From contig NZ_VIGB01000003.1 in NCBI RefSeq assembly GCF_006636205.1, positions 4,826,501 through 4,890,500 on the forward strand: a DNA stretch of 64,000 bases, read 5' to 3'. The position numbers and the translations under genes were made by a program. Under the pieces are notes generated by a model that did not search any database, was not told the DNA's origin, and saw only the letters and a program-made list of their open reading frames with translations. This document shows positions 33,722-42,641 of this stretch, piece after piece; the stretch's first letter is position 1, and each line of letters opens with the position of its first letter. The DNA is from Kitasatospora acidiphila (GTDB taxonomy: Bacteria; Actinomycetota; Actinomycetes; Streptomycetales; Streptomycetaceae).

Positions 33722-35034
33722 GTGACAGACAGCGGATCCATCGGGTCGGAGTCGGACCTCCGGTCGGACCTCCAGTCGGACCGTGAGGAGTCCGAGACCG
33801 TCGTGGTCGTCACCCGGCCTGCGGCCGAGGCGGCACCCGTGCCGGGTGCACGGACCCCGGGCGGGAGCGCGAGGCGTCGGCGATCCCTGCCCCGGCGACT
33901 GGCCGTGGTCGTCCTGATCCTTGTGGTTCTGTGCCTCCCGCCCTGGTGGACGCTGTTCGCCTCCGGCGTCGACTGGCCGTTCCCGGTCTTCCTGGGTGGC
34001 ACGGTCGTCTTCGCCGGCTGGCTGGTCTCCTTCCCCCTCCTGATGGTCGCGGGCCACGGGGCGCGGCGGGACGACCGGGCCGCTCGTGTCGCGGACACCT
34101 CCCTCGGTGTGGTCTGGGTGCTGTTCACCTGGTCGGTGCCGGGCGGCTTGGTGGACCTCGTGCTGATCGGGCTCGACATCGGCGGCGCCGACCGGGCCAG
34201 GGCCGTCGCCCTCGCCGTCGCCGTGGTCTCGGCCGGACTGCTGGCCTGGGGCACTACGAGGCGATGCGGGTGCCCCGGGTGAAGCGGCTGGACGTTCACG
34301 TGCCGCGGCTCGGCGGTGGTCTGGACGGGACCCGTGTGGTGGTGCTGGCCGACACCCACTACGGGCCGATCGACCGGGCGGCCTGGTCGGCGCGGGTTGC
34401 CGAGGCGGTCAACGCGCTCGACGCGGACGTCGTGGTCCACGCCGGCGACATCGCCGACGGCACCCCCGTCCAGCGTCGGGAGCAGTCCGCGCCGCTCGGG
34501 GCGATCCGGTCCCGGCTGGCGAAGGTCTACGTCACGGGGAACCACGAGTACGGCAGTGAGGCCCAGGGCTGGCTGGACCGCATGGCGGAGCTGGGCTGGG
34601 AACCGCTGCACAACCGCCATGTCGTGGTGGAGCGCGGTGGGGACGCCCTCGTGCTCGCCGGCGTGGACGACGTGACCGCGGAGTCCTCCGGCCTGGCCGG
34701 ACACCGCGCGAACCTGGCCGGGGCGCTGGCGGGAGCGGACCCGGACCGACCCGTCCTGCTCGTCGCCCACCAGCCCAAGTACGTCCCGCAGGCCGCTGCT
34801 GCCGGCATCGACCTGCAGGTTTCCGGGCACACCCACGGCGGCCAGATCTGGCCGTTCAACTTCCTCGTCCGGATCGACCAGCCGGTGGTGCACGGCCTCA
34901 GCCGGCACGGCGAGCGGACCCAGCTCTACACCAGCCGGGGCACCGGCTTCTGGGGGCCGCCCTTCCGGGTCTTCGCACCGAGCGAGATCACCCTGCTCAC
35001 GCTGCGCTCGGGCGGCCCGTCGCCCGCCGCGTAG
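33722..35034 (+). pseudogene. Membrane-anchored metallophosphoesterase (YkuE-like) with one-base frameshift
   Basis: Frame 1 (start GTG at 33722 or an earlier ATG) encodes a cytosolic Asp/Ser-rich stretch and four helices (RRLAVVVLILVVLCLPPWWT, FLGGTVVFAGWLVSFPLLMV and others), ending in SAGLLAWG. At the G run 34248-34251 the frame shifts by one; adding one G gives WGHYEAMRVPRVKRLDVHVP and the calcineurin-like phosphoesterase: VVLADTHYGPIDR, VVHAGDIAD, VYVTGNHEYGS, LLVAHQPKY, VSGHTHGGQIWPFNF. All metal-binding motifs are intact, so this is probably one functional gene with a base lost in sequencing. Confidence 0.83.
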
Positions 35035-35079
35035 CGCACCAGAGCCATCACCACGACACGCGCGGTCCGGGGATGCTGT

Positions 35080-35724
35080 TCACCGCGCCGAGGCGGCTGC
35101 CTCCAGTGCCCGGCGCGTGGAGGGATCCGCCGGGTGGCGCGCGACGAGGTGCAGGTCGGGGTCTTCTGCGGCGATCAGCTTCGCCTGCCGGAAGGTCAGC
35201 AGTCCCAACTGCGGGTGGTCGAAGCGCTTGAGCGCCGGGGTGAAGCCCGCAACGTCGTGGCGCTCCCAGCGCTCGGCGAACCCGGGGTCGGCACTGGAGA
35301 CGTCCTCGACGATCTCGGTGAAACGCGGGTCGCCCGGGTGGCGGTCGGCGGAGGCGCGGAACTGGGCGAGTATCGCCCACGACTCGGTCTCCCAGTTCTT
35401 CAGGACGGTTCGCATCGGATGCCAGCCGAAGTACAGCCAGATCATGTTGCGGCGCTGCACCGGCAGTTCGTCGAGGCCGCCGTACAGGGCAGCCTCGGCG
35501 TCGTTGTAGGAGAGCACGTCCCAGTGCCGGTCCAGCAGGCAGGCCGGGTTCGGCGCCAGCGCGGCGACAGTGGCGCGGAGATGGTCGCCCACGGCAGGAC
35601 AGCCCTCGGCCGCCGAACGCGGACCCGAGTCGCTCTCGCCGGCGAGGTCGAAGACGTGACGGCGTTCGGCTCCGGTCAGACGCAGCGTGGTGGCCAGCGC
35701 GTCGAGCACCTGGCGCTGGTGCAT
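35080..35724 (-). pseudogene. MmyB-like regulator lacking its DNA-binding domain
   Basis: 214 residues from the first ATG. The whole ligand-binding part of the MmyB family is present: LLDRHWDVLSYNDAEAALYG, RNMIWLYFGWHPMRTVLKNW, RFTEIVEDVSSADPGFAERW, HPQLGLLTFRQAKLIAAED. The N-terminal XRE helix-turn-helix of about 70 residues is missing; recognisable sequence starts at RQVLDALATTLRLTGAERRH, the last helix of that domain. The sequence upstream is a transporter fragment on the other strand. Probably inactive as a regulator. Confidence 0.8.
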
Positions 35725-35885
35725 CGGATCCTGCCGCACGGGCTGGCGGCCATCGGCGGCGGATTCGTGGTCGTCGGATACACGGCGGCGGCCGTGGATC
35801 CCACCGTGTGGACCTATGCGCTCGTGGCCGCGCTGTTGGGCGCGGGCTGGGCGTTCCTGCACTCGACGCTCCAGGCGCGCGCGGA
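35725..35885 (+). pseudogene. Fragment of an MFS transporter
   Basis: About 53 codons (RILPHGLAAIGGGFVVVGYT, YALVAALLGAGWAFLHSTLQ) resemble two helices from the C-terminal half of a drug-type MFS permease. Both ends are cut: the MmyB remnant on the left and an aminotransferase remnant on the right. Identification is from pattern only. Confidence 0.55.
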
Positions 35886-36756
35886 TCGGCCTGCGTCTGG
35901 TGACCAATCCGCTGATATCCGGCCCGGGTGGATACCGCCTCGACCTGGACCGCCTGGAACGCGACTTCGCCGCGGGACCGAAGGCGTTCCTGCTGTGCAA
36001 CCCGCACAACCCGACCGGAACCGTGTTCACGCGCGACGAACTGTCAGCCGTCGCCGACCTCGCAGAACGCCACGACGTCCAGATGGTCGTCGACGAGATT
36101 CTCGCACCACTCGTCCACTCGACGTCGCGACAGCACATTCCGTTCCCGTCGCTGGACCGGCCTGCCGCCGCCCGTGCGGTCAGCCTCGTGTCGGCCTCCA
36201 AGGCGTGGAACCTTGCCGGACTCAAGGCCGCACTGGCTGTGCCCGGCCGTGACGCGCACCCGATGGTCGCCGCCATGGACGGAGAACTGGACGAAGCTGC
36301 AGGCCTGTTCGGGGTCCTGGCCTCCGAGACCGCCTTCGCCGACGGCGAGCCCTGGTTGGACGAAGTCCTTCGCGCTCTGGACGGCAACCGACTACTGCTT
36401 GCCGCCGAACTGGACCGCCGGCTCCCCGACATCGGCTATCGGCCCCCGACGCGGGCTTCACGGCCTGGCTCGACTTCCGTGCGCTCCACCTGCCTGAGGA
36501 CCCTGCCGAACGGCTCCTGCGCAGAGCCAGGGTCGGCGTCTCCTCCGGACTCCGGTTCAGTTCCCACGACCATCCAGGAGCGGACGGTTCCGGGCGAGGA
36601 CACGTCCGGCTCAACTTCGCGACGCGTCCGGACCTGGTCGTCGAGGCCGTGCGGCGGATGGCGGCAGCGCTACTCCCGAAAGACGAGCGCGCGCCCGCCG
36701 GCGCAACGCATCAACTGACCGGCAAGAGCACACGGCCGCCCACGCCCGCAGGCTGA
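35886..36756 (+). pseudogene. Fragment of a PatB/MalY-type aminotransferase, also frameshifted
   Basis: The first third, including most of the substrate domain, is missing; sequence begins LRLVTNPLISGPGGYRLDLD. Present are FLLCNPHNPTGTVFTRDELS, the PLP Asp in VVDEILAPLVH, and PLP Lys in SLVSASKAWNLAGLK. At the C run 36443-36447 the frame shifts; adding one C restores RPPDAGFTAWLDFRALHLPE and GHVRLNFATRPDLVVEAVRR to the stop at 36754-36756. C-S beta-lyase activity would be expected of an intact enzyme, but this copy lacks its N-terminus. Confidence 0.8.
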
Positions 36757-36767
36757 GCAGGGGGCAG

Positions 36768-36910
36768 ACTCGTGAGGGGTTGCCCCCAACACGCCTTCCA
36801 ATTCTCCTCGGCACTGTCCAGTGTTGTCCGCACGTGCTTCGACCTGCGACTTCCCAGCAGTTGAGAGGAGCGACTGAACCTGTCTGAACAGCGTTGAATG
36901 AGACCAGAAC
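36768..36910. repeat. Decayed attachment arm related to attL
   Basis: actcgtgaggggttgccccc through ttctcctcggcac, then a diverged stretch ending atgagaccagaactgaga. It matches the attL copy (38137-38285) along about 145 bp with many changes but lacks the distal tRNA sequence. It looks like the left arm of an earlier, related insertion. Confidence 0.7.
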
Positions 36911-36937
36911 TGAGAGTATGTCGATCCGGTCCGGAGG

Positions 36938-37294
36938 TCAGCTGTCGGTGTCCTTCGGGTGGCGGGTGGACGCGTAGACCAGATGCACTGTGTGGCGGGG
37001 TTCGTCGATCAGGTATCGCACGCGGCCTCCGGCCGTCACCTCGTACTCCCACTGGGGATAGGTCGTGCCACCGAGCGTCGCGGTGGCAAGCCGACCGCGC
37101 AGTCGATGCTGCCGGTCGGGGTCGCTGTTGGAGGCCGGGGAACTACGCAACGCCTCGAAACAACGCCGGCTGTTGCCAGGTGCTTCAGCACAAAGCTCCC
37201 CCCACCCCTTGGCGGCCTCGTTCGTGGCGAATCGCAGGCGCCACTCGTCGTCGATGGGTGGGGGTGGAACGTCATCACCGCGCTTGGGGCTCAC
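36938..37294 (-). CDS. RelE-superfamily toxin
   Basis: 118 residues, GTG start overlapping the antitoxin stop (GTGA). WRLRFATNEAAKGWGELCAE, then YPQWEYEVTAGGRVRYLIDE and TVHLVYASTRHPK match the beta-sheet core of actinomycete RelE/ParE-like ribonuclease toxins, which cut mRNA in the ribosome or block growth when unpaired. The length is slightly above typical RelE. It forms a two-gene operon with the Phd-type antitoxin and lies between the two att arms. Confidence 0.78.
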   Translation of the reverse strand: MSPKRGDDVPPPPIDDEWRLRFATNEAAKGWGELCAEAPGNSRRCFEALRSSPASNSDPDRQHRLRGRLATATLGGTTYPQWEYEVTAGGRVRYLIDEPRHTVHLVYASTRHPKDTDS

Positions 37295-37752
37295 GGGGCA
37301 GGCACCTCGCCGTGGTCCTCGTCGGGGAGGGCCCGGGTCAGCTGAGCAGTGAGGTCGGGGTCCGCCAGGATCCTGGCGGTGGCGCGCCATTCGACTATGA
37401 CGCGGTGGAGGTTGGAGTGGACATCCAGTTCGGCGGCGTCACGCGTCGCGTTGACGAGGTCCACTACGAACTCGCGTACCTCCTCGGCTGACAGGTGCCT
37501 GCTCCACGGGAACACCTCGGGCAGGGCCAGCAGCACGGCCCGCGCGCCTTCATCGCTGCGGATCAGGGCGCTGAAGAGACGGGCGGTGACGTCGGCGGTC
37601 TCCTCCCGCTGCTGATCGTGGCGGGCAGTGGTGAGGTAGAGGTCCTCGCCATCACGCCGCGTGACGTGAACGCGCTGGGCGCGCTCGACGGTGTCTGCGA
37701 CCCGCTTGGAGTTCTTCGACAGGTCAGAGAACGACACGGTGAGAGTGGACAT
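37291..37752 (-). CDS. Phd/YefM-type antitoxin
   Basis: 153 residues. The N-terminus LTVSFSDLSKNSKRVADTVE with VHVTRRDGEDLYLTTARHD is the DNA-binding fold of prevent-host-death antitoxins; the long C-terminal part would wrap the toxin. The ATG at 37752 is preferred over the GTG at 37761. A perfect-arm palindrome lies 15 bp upstream, the expected autoregulatory site. Confidence 0.78.
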   Translation of the reverse strand: MSTLTVSFSDLSKNSKRVADTVERAQRVHVTRRDGEDLYLTTARHDQQREETADVTARLFSALIRSDEGARAVLLALPEVFPWSRHLSAEEVREFVVDLVNATRDAAELDVHSNLHRVIVEWRATARILADPDLTAQLTRALPDEDHGEVPAP

Positions 37753-37766
37753 ATGGGGCACGATAA

Positions 37767-37784
37767 TTCGGAATATGTTCCGAA
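37767..37784. promoter_or_regulatory. Toxin-antitoxin operator
   Basis: ttcggaa, tatg, ttccgaa: a palindrome with perfect 7-bp arms just upstream of the antitoxin start. Confidence 0.75.
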
Positions 37785-37895
37785 GTCAACTGCACTTGCG
37801 TTCGGGTAAATGGTGGCCTGTACGTACAGACTTCGGCGGCGCGGGCCTGAAGGATGCGGGAGGAAGTCGTTCACGGCGCTGAGCGGAGGCCTGTC

Positions 37896-38072
37896 GTGCG
37901 GAGAGCCGACGTCGAATGGAGCGCTTTCGCCATGTGGGGGGCGATGTTCGTCGGAGCCTTGCTTGGGTGCGTGCGGGTGCTCCTGCAGAGACTGGTCGCT
38001 GTCGTGCAGGCCTGGCGCGACCTCCGCCGCTTACTCCGGCGTTCGGATCGAGGGCCGGTTCGTCGCGGGTGA
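37896..38072 (+). CDS. Small protein with one predicted membrane helix
   Basis: 58 residues from a GTG preceded by GGAGG at good spacing. FAMWGAMFVGALLGCVRVLL is a likely membrane segment and an Arg-rich tail follows (WRDLRRLLRRSDRG). No family recognised. It ends four bases before a terminator stem and lies inside the older insertion remnant. Confidence 0.5.
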   Translation: MRRADVEWSAFAMWGAMFVGALLGCVRVLLQRLVAVVQAWRDLRRLLRRSDRGPVRRG

Positions 38073-38075
38073 ACG

Positions 38076-38112
38076 ACGAAGGCCCGGGCCGCTGAGCGGT
38101 CCGGGCCTTCGT
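38076..38112. terminator. Terminator left of attL
   Basis: Stem acgaaggcccgggccgc / gcggtccgggccttcgt (one wobble). This is probably the original terminator downstream of the tRNA-Ser gene, displaced by the insertion, and it can also end the small gene before it. Confidence 0.75.
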
Positions 38113-38113
38113 G

Positions 38114-38170
38114 AAGGCGGAGGATACGAGATTCGAACTCGTGAGGGGTTGCCCCCAACACGCTTTCCAA
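38114..38170. repeat. attL of the integrative element
   Basis: A 57-bp perfect copy of the 3' part of tRNA-Ser, starting aaggcggaggatacgag and ending aacacgctttccaa; identical to 60873-60929. After it the sequence departs from the tRNA (ttctcctcggcac) and belongs to the element. Confidence 0.93.
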
Positions 38171-38578
38171 TTCTCCTCGGCACGGTCCAGGGGCGTTCAT
38201 AAACGTTCTGACCTGTGGTTTTCTGGCTGCTGGGCTGACGATTGAACCCGCCTGAACGGCGGTGGATGAGACCAAGACTGAGACCACGCGCGAGGTTGGT
38301 GCTCGGCGTTCGACGACGATAGTGCCACTGGGAACGGCCAGCGGGAAGATCGGCTGGCGCGGGTGTGACTTGGAAGCCAGCAGGCGAGGCAGTGACTGTC
38401 CGTAGCGGCCGACAGGGACGGTATGCGCCTTGTCGGCACCTGGGGCGTGCGGCAGATCAGACCAGGCCGTCGGCTGGCGGCGGGTGTCGCAGCCTGGAAC
38501 CGGGCAGAAAGTCGGCCTCGCCCGTGGGTGACGGCGGCCTACCGGTGGGCGGTTCTGCCCGAACAGATGCAGCGTGCC
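38171..38578. promoter_or_regulatory. Left arm of the element: integrase arm-type sites, otherwise empty
   Basis: The repeat tgagacca occurs at 38267-38274 and 38279-38286 (the latter as actgagacca), matching the arm repeats next to the integrase at 60791-60812. No gene is supported in the remaining sequence to the next stop codon at 38579. Confidence 0.55.
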
Positions 38579-38986
38579 TCAGTGACCGTCCTCCGGGATG
38601 GCGGGGCGGTCGTCCTGAGGTGAGTCGTTCCCCTGCGTACTCGTCTTCTGCGTGCGGGCGGCGTCACGCTGGTCGATCAGGGCATCGCGTTCCCTGCCGG
38701 CAGTGGCTGTCTCGCGGCGCGACTGCTCGAGCTCGCGGCGCGCGGCGTGGCCACGCCTCGAGGCGCGGCGCGCGCCAGTCAGGAGCAGACTCAGCCCGAG
38801 CAGGGCTACCGCTCCGACGATGACGCCGTAGAGGAACAAGGTGCCGGTGGAGCCGTTCACGTGGTAGCCGAAGACTGCGAAGCTGTCGTGGGTGAGCGCA
38901 TGCCCGCTGCCGGTGTTGGTGACAACGCCGACGACGCCGACGACCACGGCGGCGACGAGGATGATGAGCCCGAGAACGATGATCAT
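38579..38986 (-). CDS. Small membrane protein with coiled cytoplasmic tail
   Basis: 135 residues. Two predicted helices (MIIVLGLIILVAAVVVGVVG and TLFLYGVIVGAVALLGLSLL), then a charged coiled region (ARRELEQSRRETATAGRERD) and an acidic tail. This matches a streptomycete family of unknown function usually next to stress-type small proteins. The start ATG at 38986 follows GGAG. First of three small minus-strand genes at the left end of the element. Confidence 0.72.
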   Translation of the reverse strand: MIIVLGLIILVAAVVVGVVGVVTNTGSGHALTHDSFAVFGYHVNGSTGTLFLYGVIVGAVALLGLSLLLTGARRASRRGHAARRELEQSRRETATAGRERDALIDQRDAARTQKTSTQGNDSPQDDRPAIPEDGH

Positions 38987-39329
38987 GGCGTGCTCCGATG
39001 ATTTTCTCCGCGGGCAAACGGTGGAACCGCGTTGTTCGGGAGGCCGAGCTGAACCAACGGCGAGGCCGGGGCGCTGGTCGGCGCGCCGAAGATCATCGAC
39101 CCGGTACGAGACCGACAGCCTCACGGAAAGACGACGTGTCCTTCGCCACGGGTGTGCCTCAGCCTGCTCCCGGCTGCGTGGAGTAGGCCGCCCTGCAGAG
39201 GGCCGCTGGCGGGGCAGACGGGTTCGGGCACCAGGCCGGGGCGCCGCCTGCCGGCCAGGGGCGAACAGGTACAGCGTTCTGGAGCCGGGCCTGCCGCGGA
39301 AGCGGGCGTCTCGCACTGGGGATGGCACG
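38987..39329. other. Spacer without a supported gene
   Basis: 343 bp between two small minus-strand genes. Open frames on both strands look random (Arg/Pro-rich, no ribosome sites). No clear terminator or repeat. Confidence 0.5.
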
Positions 39330-39500
39330 TCAGCGGGTCGGGCGTCGGCCTGAGCGCTGGGACCAGCGGATGCCGGCGTAGGCCATGTCGGCGACGAAGA
39401 GAATGATCGCGATGATGAGGAGGAAGAACCATCCGTTGGCGACGGCGCCGATGATGCCCAGCACGATCGCGACGATAACCAGAGCCAGGATGGGGACCAT
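39330..39500 (-). CDS. Very small membrane protein (56 residues)
   Basis: MVPILALVIVAIVLGIIGAV, then FFLLIIAIILFVADMAYAG and a basic tail: two membrane helices in 56 residues. It matches the short hydrophobic proteins often called hydrophobic protein or DUF in streptomycetes, seen with PRC-barrel genes as here. Start ATG at 39500 with GGAG-like sequence upstream. Function unknown. Confidence 0.7.
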   Translation of the reverse strand: MVPILALVIVAIVLGIIGAVANGWFFLLIIAIILFVADMAYAGIRWSQRSGRRPTR

Positions 39501-39529
39501 GGCGCGTCTCCTCGGTCGGGTGTAGGCGC

Positions 39530-39889
39530 TCAGCGGCGGGCGAGCTGCCGCTCGCCGCCGGCACCCTTCTGGTAGGTCAGGGCGTAGTACTGGAAGACGG
39601 CTTCCTCGTCCTCGGCGGGCAGGATGTCATCCATGCCGATGGGAGGGCAGTCCCTCACGAGTGCCTTGTCGTAGGCGACCTTGAGGTAGCCCGGTCCGAC
39701 GCTCGCATCGTTCAGCGGGACGAAGACCAGCCGGTGCTGGGTGGGCATGCCGATCTGGACGGTCGCCATGGCCGGTTCGTCAGTGCTGGTATCCACGTAG
39801 ATCGCCTCCAGCGTGCCGATCTTGTTCCCATCGGCATCGACGACGTCGTGGGTCCGCCACTCCCGGATATCCCCTACCTGGATCATCAT
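39530..39889 (-). CDS. PRC-barrel domain protein
   Basis: 119 residues. The PRC-barrel core is DVVDADGNKIGTLEAIYVD, RLVFVPLNDASVGPGYLKVA and ALVRDCPPIGMDDILPAEDE. The start is one of two adjacent ATGs (39889 or 39886) after GGGAG. PRC-barrel proteins bind partners in RNA metabolism, photosynthesis or stress; in streptomycetes this type is an unassigned stress-associated protein. Probably cotranscribed with the small membrane proteins downstream. Confidence 0.82.
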   Translation of the reverse strand: MMIQVGDIREWRTHDVVDADGNKIGTLEAIYVDTSTDEPAMATVQIGMPTQHRLVFVPLNDASVGPGYLKVAYDKALVRDCPPIGMDDILPAEDEEAVFQYYALTYQKGAGGERQLARR

Positions 39890-40481
39890 GTCTCCCTTCA
39901 CGCGGCCCGGTCACCGGGCGCGGGCCTGGCAGGCGCACCTGGCCGGTGGCGTGGAGCCTTGCAAATATCAGCCTGCCTCGGTCTGAGGGCCGAGGCCAAC
40001 GCGAGCACCCCTTCCAGCAGCCGGAGCAGTCCGCACTCGGTCTCCCGGGTCGGGGCAGGTCCACGCTCTCGCAGGTTGCACCAAGGCCTGAAGACTCTCG
40101 TCTCGCCGGGGCCGCGCACACGGTTTCTCCCGCTTCCAGAAGATCCACCGCATTCTTACCATTGCCCCGTCGCGCGTGGGTCAACCAAGGAGGCCCGCAC
40201 CGGTAGCTCTGCGGACGCGGCACCGGCCCGGGGCGCAGCGCGTCGCGCAGCGCGCCCGAAAGTGATCACGCTGGGTCCTGCCGGCATCGATCACTTGGTG
40301 ATGAAACAGCAGGTCAGGACGTTAGTCCGTGATCCACGATCTGGTCCGAACCGGCATGTGCTGCGCCGTCCGCTCACGCATGGCTCACGCAGAGGCGCCG
40401 GCGAGGGCTCCGGACCCCGCCCCCACCGGCCTTGTCCCGCCCGGTCGGCAGTGCCAGCCGAAGCGATCTTGATTTGCCCAC
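39890..40481. other. 592-bp spacer without a supported gene
   Basis: It holds the promoter of the PRC-barrel gene and the tail of the ligA transcript. The only structure seen is an inverted repeat aagtgatc / gatcactt at 40260-40296 that could be an operator. Open frames lack ribosome sites and family features. Confidence 0.5.
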
Positions 40482-42641
40482 TCACATCAGATGCCCAGCG
40501 AGGCGCTCAGCGAGTTCCTCGGGTGTGATGGTTTCGATGCCCAGGGCCCGGGCCTTGTCGAGCTTGCTGCCGGCGTTCTCTCCGGCGACGACCAGGTGGG
40601 TGCGGGCGGAGACATTGGATGAGGCGCGGCCCCCTGCCCGGGTGATCAGTTCGGTCATCTCGGTGCGGGAACGGTCCGCGAGAGGTCCCGTCATCGCGCC
40701 GGTGACGACCACGGTCATCCCGGCCAAGGGCAGCTTGCTCCCGGTCGTCTGGGCGGTCGTCTCCGCGTCGACTCCGGCATCTGTGAAAGCTGGTGGGACG
40801 AAGCTGGGCTGCTCCATGTTCACGCCCGCGGCGACGAGTTTGTCGATCAGCGGGGCGAGGTCGGCCAGTTCCGCCACGATCACTGGGGCCTTCTCGCCGC
40901 CGATGCCGTCGACCTGTTCCAGGGCGACGGCATCGGCGTCTCGGATGGCCTGCATGGAGCCGAAGTACGTGGCGATGCGCAGGGACATGGAGCGGCCGGT
41001 GCCCAGGACGCCGAGGGCGCAGAAGACGCGATTGAGGGGTTTGGTCTTGGCGGCCTCGACGGCAGCCATGAGGTTGTCGGCGCTCTTGGCTCCCGTGCGG
41101 TCCAAGGTGAGCAGCTGGTCGCGGGTGAGGGTGAACAGGTCCGCGAAGTCCTCGATCAATCCCTTGTCGACGAGTTGCACGATGATCTTCTCGCCGAGAC
41201 CGTCGATGTCGAGCGCGTCGCGGGCGACGGCGTACCGGATCGCCTCTGTCCGGCCGCAGGCGCGTCCCCGCTCACAGCGCCAGCGCTCCTGGCTGCGGTC
41301 GATGTTGGCGCCGCAGCGCGGGCAGAGTTCGGGGAAGACGATGGGCTGCTCGCTGCCGGTGCGCAGGCCGGCAGCCGCGCCTTCGACACGGGGGATGACT
41401 TCGCCGGCCCGGTAGACGATGACGTGGTCCCCGAGCATCAGACCGCGGCGGGCGATGTCGGCCGGGTTGTGCAGGGTGGCGTAGGTGATGGTGGTGCCTG
41501 CGACGTCCACCGGGTCGAGGACGGCGCGCGGGGCGATTACCCCGGTGCGGCCCACGCTCCACTCCACGGCGCGCAGCACAGTGATCTTCTGGGCGGCCGG
41601 AAACTTGAAGGCGGTGGCCCAGTGCGGGGTGCGGGAGCCCATCCCGGCCCGGGTCTGGTCGGCCGGGCTGTCGGCCTTGATCACGGCTCCGTCGAGTTCG
41701 AAGTCGAGCTCCGCCCGCAAGGCGCCGATCTCCCGTACGCGCGCCACCACCTCATCCAGGGTCGCGCAGGCCATGGTCGCGACCGAGGTGCCGGCCGTGG
41801 TCCCCAGCCCAAGGGCGGCCAGGCGGGCGACGAGCTGGGTGTGGGTGAGCCCGGCGAGAGTGCGGTCGTCGGTGTGCGCGGGGTCGGTCAGTGCGGCGTA
41901 GGCCAGGAAGGTCTGCCCGATCCGGTACGCCCGGTCCTTGGCGCGCAGCGAGCCCGACGAGGCGTTGCGGCGGTTGGCGAAGGCCGTGGCCCCGTGCGCG
42001 GTCCTCCGCTCGTTCGCGGCGGCGAACTGGGCCTCGGTCATGAGGACTTCGCCCCGCACCTCGATCGTGACCGGTTCGGCCAGGGTCAGGGGCAGGCCCG
42101 TGATGTCCCCGATGGCGTGGGACACGTCCTCCCCGGTTGTCCCGTCGCCCCGGGTGACCAGTTGAACCAGCCGGCCGTCGCGGTAGCGGGCGGCCAGGGC
42201 GACGCCGTCGAGCTTGGGCTCCACGGCCCAGCCCGCCACCGCCGCCCCGCCCAGTCGCCGCTCCAGCGACGTGGCCCACGCCTTCAGCTCCTCGTCCGAG
42301 AAGACGTTGCCCAGGCTGAGCATCGGCACGGTGTGTGTGACGTCGCCAGTGGTCACCCCAGCTGCGACCTGCTGGGACGGGGAGTCGGCCGCGATCTGCC
42401 CGGGGTGCGCGTCCTCCCAGGCGGTGATGCCGCGCAGCAGCCGGTCATAGGTCTCGTCGTCCAAGTCCGATTCGCCGGACCCGTAGTAGGCATCGGCGGC
42501 CTTTCGCGCCTGCGCTACGGCTTCAAGGTAAGCGGCCTCGTCAGCAAGGTCGACAGCGGGCGCCGCTGCGGAAGGCTTCGTCATGCTGCTCATTCTGCGG
42601 ACCGGTACCGACAGCACGGCGGTGGCGCTGCCGCGATTCAC
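40482..42641 (-). CDS. ligA: NAD+-dependent DNA ligase, element-borne copy
   Basis: 719 residues, full length. NAD+-dependent ligases seal nicked DNA through a ligase-AMP intermediate. All domains are present: Ia region YDRLLRGITAWEDAHPG, adenylation motif WAVEPKLDGVALAARY (Lys of KxDG), GEVLM motif, FKFPAAQKITVLRAVEWSVG, OB fold GVIAPRAVLDPVDVAGTTIT, zinc finger CPRC...CERGRACG, helix-hairpin-helix region DIDGLGEKIIVQLVDKG, and C-terminal BRCT (GMTVVVTGAMTGPLADRSRT). The GTG start overlaps the stop of the FAD-oxidase gene (GTGA); ATGs at 42593 and 42584 are alternatives. The chromosome must have its own essential ligA. As last gene of a metabolic operon it could be a resistant target copy or an element repair function. 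Confidence 0.93.
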   Translation of the reverse strand: MNRGSATAVLSVPVRRMSSMTKPSAAAPAVDLADEAAYLEAVAQARKAADAYYGSGESDLDDETYDRLLRGITAWEDAHPGQIAADSPSQQVAAGVTTGDVTHTVPMLSLGNVFSDEELKAWATSLERRLGGAAVAGWAVEPKLDGVALAARYRDGRLVQLVTRGDGTTGEDVSHAIGDITGLPLTLAEPVTIEVRGEVLMTEAQFAAANERRTAHGATAFANRRNASSGSLRAKDRAYRIGQTFLAYAALTDPAHTDDRTLAGLTHTQLVARLAALGLGTTAGTSVATMACATLDEVVARVREIGALRAELDFELDGAVIKADSPADQTRAGMGSRTPHWATAFKFPAAQKITVLRAVEWSVGRTGVIAPRAVLDPVDVAGTTITYATLHNPADIARRGLMLGDHVIVYRAGEVIPRVEGAAAGLRTGSEQPIVFPELCPRCGANIDRSQERWRCERGRACGRTEAIRYAVARDALDIDGLGEKIIVQLVDKGLIEDFADLFTLTRDQLLTLDRTGAKSADNLMAAVEAAKTKPLNRVFCALGVLGTGRSMSLRIATYFGSMQAIRDADAVALEQVDGIGGEKAPVIVAELADLAPLIDKLVAAGVNMEQPSFVPPAFTDAGVDAETTAQTTGSKLPLAGMTVVVTGAMTGPLADRSRTEMTELITRAGGRASSNVSARTHLVVAGENAGSKLDKARALGIETITPEELAERLAGHLM

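Noticed and set aside
40260..40296. Inverted repeat aagtgatc / gatcactt as an operator
   Set aside because: Arms are only 8 bp with a 21-bp gap and no regulator is next to it; chance is plausible, so it is mentioned only in the spacer entry.
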